DNA of 64,000 bases from Diadema setosum (Eukaryota > Echinodermata > Echinoidea > Diadematoida > Diadematidae): the NCBI GenBank assembly GCA_033980235.1, contig CM067068.1, positions 1,064,501 to 1,128,500 of the forward strand, written 5' to 3'. The notes below the pieces were generated by a model, which searched no databases, was not told the DNA's origin, and worked only from the letters and a program-made list of their open reading frames with translations. Shown piece by piece: positions 62,302 to 64,000 of this stretch; position 1 is the first letter of the stretch; each line of letters starts with the position of its first letter. Position numbers and translations under genes: made by a program.

Positions 62302-62690
62302 TTAAAGGCATAATTTACCATTTGACGATGAAACAAAAACCCAGCCTTAGTGCTTCAAAACAGTTCTAAAATGTGAGTTAGGGATAGAAAGAACCAATCT
62401 AAAAATTTGAATCAGTACAATTAATGTTAAGTATTGTTAAATATACAAAATGTGAACAATAGTTATAATAAAAATGTTTCTAGACTAAACAGTCTACAGT
62501 TATGGTTTATTAAGAAAAACAGTGATAACTCCTATTTTAGGCTTTATGGCAAAATTTTTACATGGTAGGATGTTTTGTGATACAACTAACCTACACATAT
62601 GCATCAAATGTAATATCTCGAATATGTTTTAAATCTCTGATCCCAAAGGTAAACTGTACATTCAGACCTGAGGTCCTTCGTTAAAAGTTG
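62302..62690 (+). mobile_element. Element E, copy 2 (uninterrupted)
   Basis: Begins TTAA-AGGCATAATTTACCAT and ends near CCCAAAGGTAAACTGTAC. Same order as 34769-33877 without the nested insertion. Confidence 0.72.
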
Positions 62691-63331
62691 ATAATTGGGC
62701 TATGTTAATGCTCTCCAAAAAGCTCATAATTCCCTTTCATTTCTCAGTAAGAATGACAGCTCAACTATAATGTCAATACAACAAAATATCAATACTAAAT
62801 AATTACTGTATATCAATACACCACTTCATCATTGTATCACAGCTTCTTGAAATAGATTTCATTAGTACAATGTAAAACTGGCATAGATATGAAAATATTA
62901 ACAGAGCAAGGTGTGAAAGGCGCCTTATAACCACAATAGGAAATAAATCACAGGTGAATCAGACTTGTGGGCAGATTAACATGAGGAGAACTCATGACTA
63001 GACAACCACCGAATAACAAAAAAGCTCAAGAGTAAACAGAATATGCATCAAATACCAGTATGACTTGTCTGTGAAGGAGAGATACCTTTACCTACTGAAC
63101 TTTTATGTGCTTTTCCTTTTTCCGAATCTGAGGTCATGTACAATGTATGTTACTTTGTATTTGAATAAAATCTCACACATTTTACATATATCTCTGGCTT
63201 ACGATAATGAGTACTCTGCTTCCACATTTCTACTCCGCTTCCAATCAAAATGACAAAGAGAAATGTCAGAGTCCTAGGGAGAACTTGCAAGTAATCACAT
63301 GAATATACATGATTTTTCCTACGTAACATGA

Positions 63332-63545
63332 TACTGTAAAAGCTGTTATTTTTGTGTACAGATATTTTCGCGAATGAGGAGATCACAGCCATTTTCGCGA
63401 GATGTTGTTTTCGCGAATGGACACCAATTAAATGCTAAAATGAGTGCACTAAATATGTAGCGCATGTTGTTAAATTCGCAGTCTAACAGTGGTTCGCGAA
63501 ATTCGCGAAAATTAAACCCTCGCAAGAAAATAATAGCTTATACAG
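63332..63545. mobile_element. TACTGTAAAA-type TIR element, copy 4
   Basis: TACTGTAAAAGCTGTTATTT at the left and AATAATAGCTTATACAG at the right. Many TTTTCGCGAA boxes inside. Confidence 0.72.
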
Positions 63546-64000
63546 CAATCACGGTGACACTGAAATGAGTTTCCTTGCCATCTAAGTCCATGCAAATGAT
63601 ATTTCCAATGTCGACTGCCACATGCCCCATGAACTGTTCACCAAACATGCAACTCTCAACACATTTCATGTAAGTACATTATTTATGTGATTTGATGTTG
63701 TATGTAGTTTGCACACATGATAGCAAAGGGGAAGTATACACAAGGTCAAACTACTCTCCACCTCCATAAACATTATCCTTGAGGTCACACTGTTCACATC
63801 ACAAATGTGTACCCAGAGGTGAGTATAACTCAAGTGAAACCACAACCGTCATGGCCAAACATAGGTTTATTGAGAAACATGTTTGGAAAGGACACATTCA
63901 AGTTTGTTTTAAGACAGAGAACAATTAATTCTTGTTTCAACAGCAAAAAAACAAAACAAAACAAAAATGTGTTTCTACACATGTTTGCTTCCACAGATCT

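Larger units (their letters stand above)
25935..64000. other. 38 kb without a supported exon: probable large first intron and/or 5' flank of GAB
   Basis: The first visible GAB exon needs an upstream exon ending in phase 0 with the PH start (a GWLxKSPPEKK-like peptide). I did not find it on the minus strand here, but it would be only about 75 coding nt and could be missed. ORFs up to 175 codons lack domains, overlap repeats or are low complexity. Repeats are listed separately. Sub-regions with nothing recognised include 30160-32850, 35000-36400, 36500-37240, 41260-42370, 43090-43870, 44130-45080, 46110-47440, 48520-49270, 51850-55080, 56560-58260 and 60230-61020. Confidence 0.6.

Overview
The window looks like nuclear DNA from a marine invertebrate. 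It is AT-rich, split by large introns, full of microsatellites, and crowded with short inverted-repeat elements and fossils of DNA transposons. The protein fits a bilaterian. An echinoderm or other invertebrate deuterostome is my best guess, from the style of the repeats and one unduplicated-looking GAB gene, but this is inference.

One protein-coding gene is well supported. It is on the minus strand, and its visible coding part runs from 25934 down to 2566. It encodes a GRB2-associated-binding (GAB1/GAB2-like) docking protein. I could place six coding exons: 25934-25646, 12530-11085, 10659-10396, 9531-9411, 6175-5980 and 2832-2566. All junctions have AG/GT borders and the intron phases (1, 1, 1, 2, 0) join into one frame of 861 codons including the TGA stop. 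The protein has most of an N-terminal PH domain, a long disordered region with YxxP (CRK-type), YxxM (PI3K p85-type) and YxN (GRB2 SH2-type) tyrosines, a GRB2 SH3-binding PxxxRxxKP motif, and a C-terminal pair of VEYLEL/VEYIHL motifs equivalent to the SHP2-binding pair of GAB1. The first coding exon (start Met and first PH strand, about 25 residues) was not found. It is probably upstream, beyond 64000 or hidden in the intron.

Layout: 1-2565 is the 3' flank or 3' UTR. 2566-25934 is the GAB gene, with a 13.1 kb intron at 12531-25645. 25935-64000 is about 38 kb with no convincing exon, most simply the large first intron and/or upstream DNA. Almost everything recognisable there is repetitive: a 2.8 kb pogo/Tigger-like element with TA target duplication (26282-29105), several foldback families flanked by TTAA, a 90-bp TTAA family with piggyBac-like ends, many single-copy TIR elements, TACTGTAAAA-ended elements, and LINE-like 3' tails. 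I see no complete transposase or reverse transcriptase, no clear RNA gene, and no prokaryotic-type system. The most unusual material is the set of non-autonomous elements, including one nested insertion, one element family carrying telomere-like CCCTAA units, and a 190-bp tandem array inside the pogo-like element.
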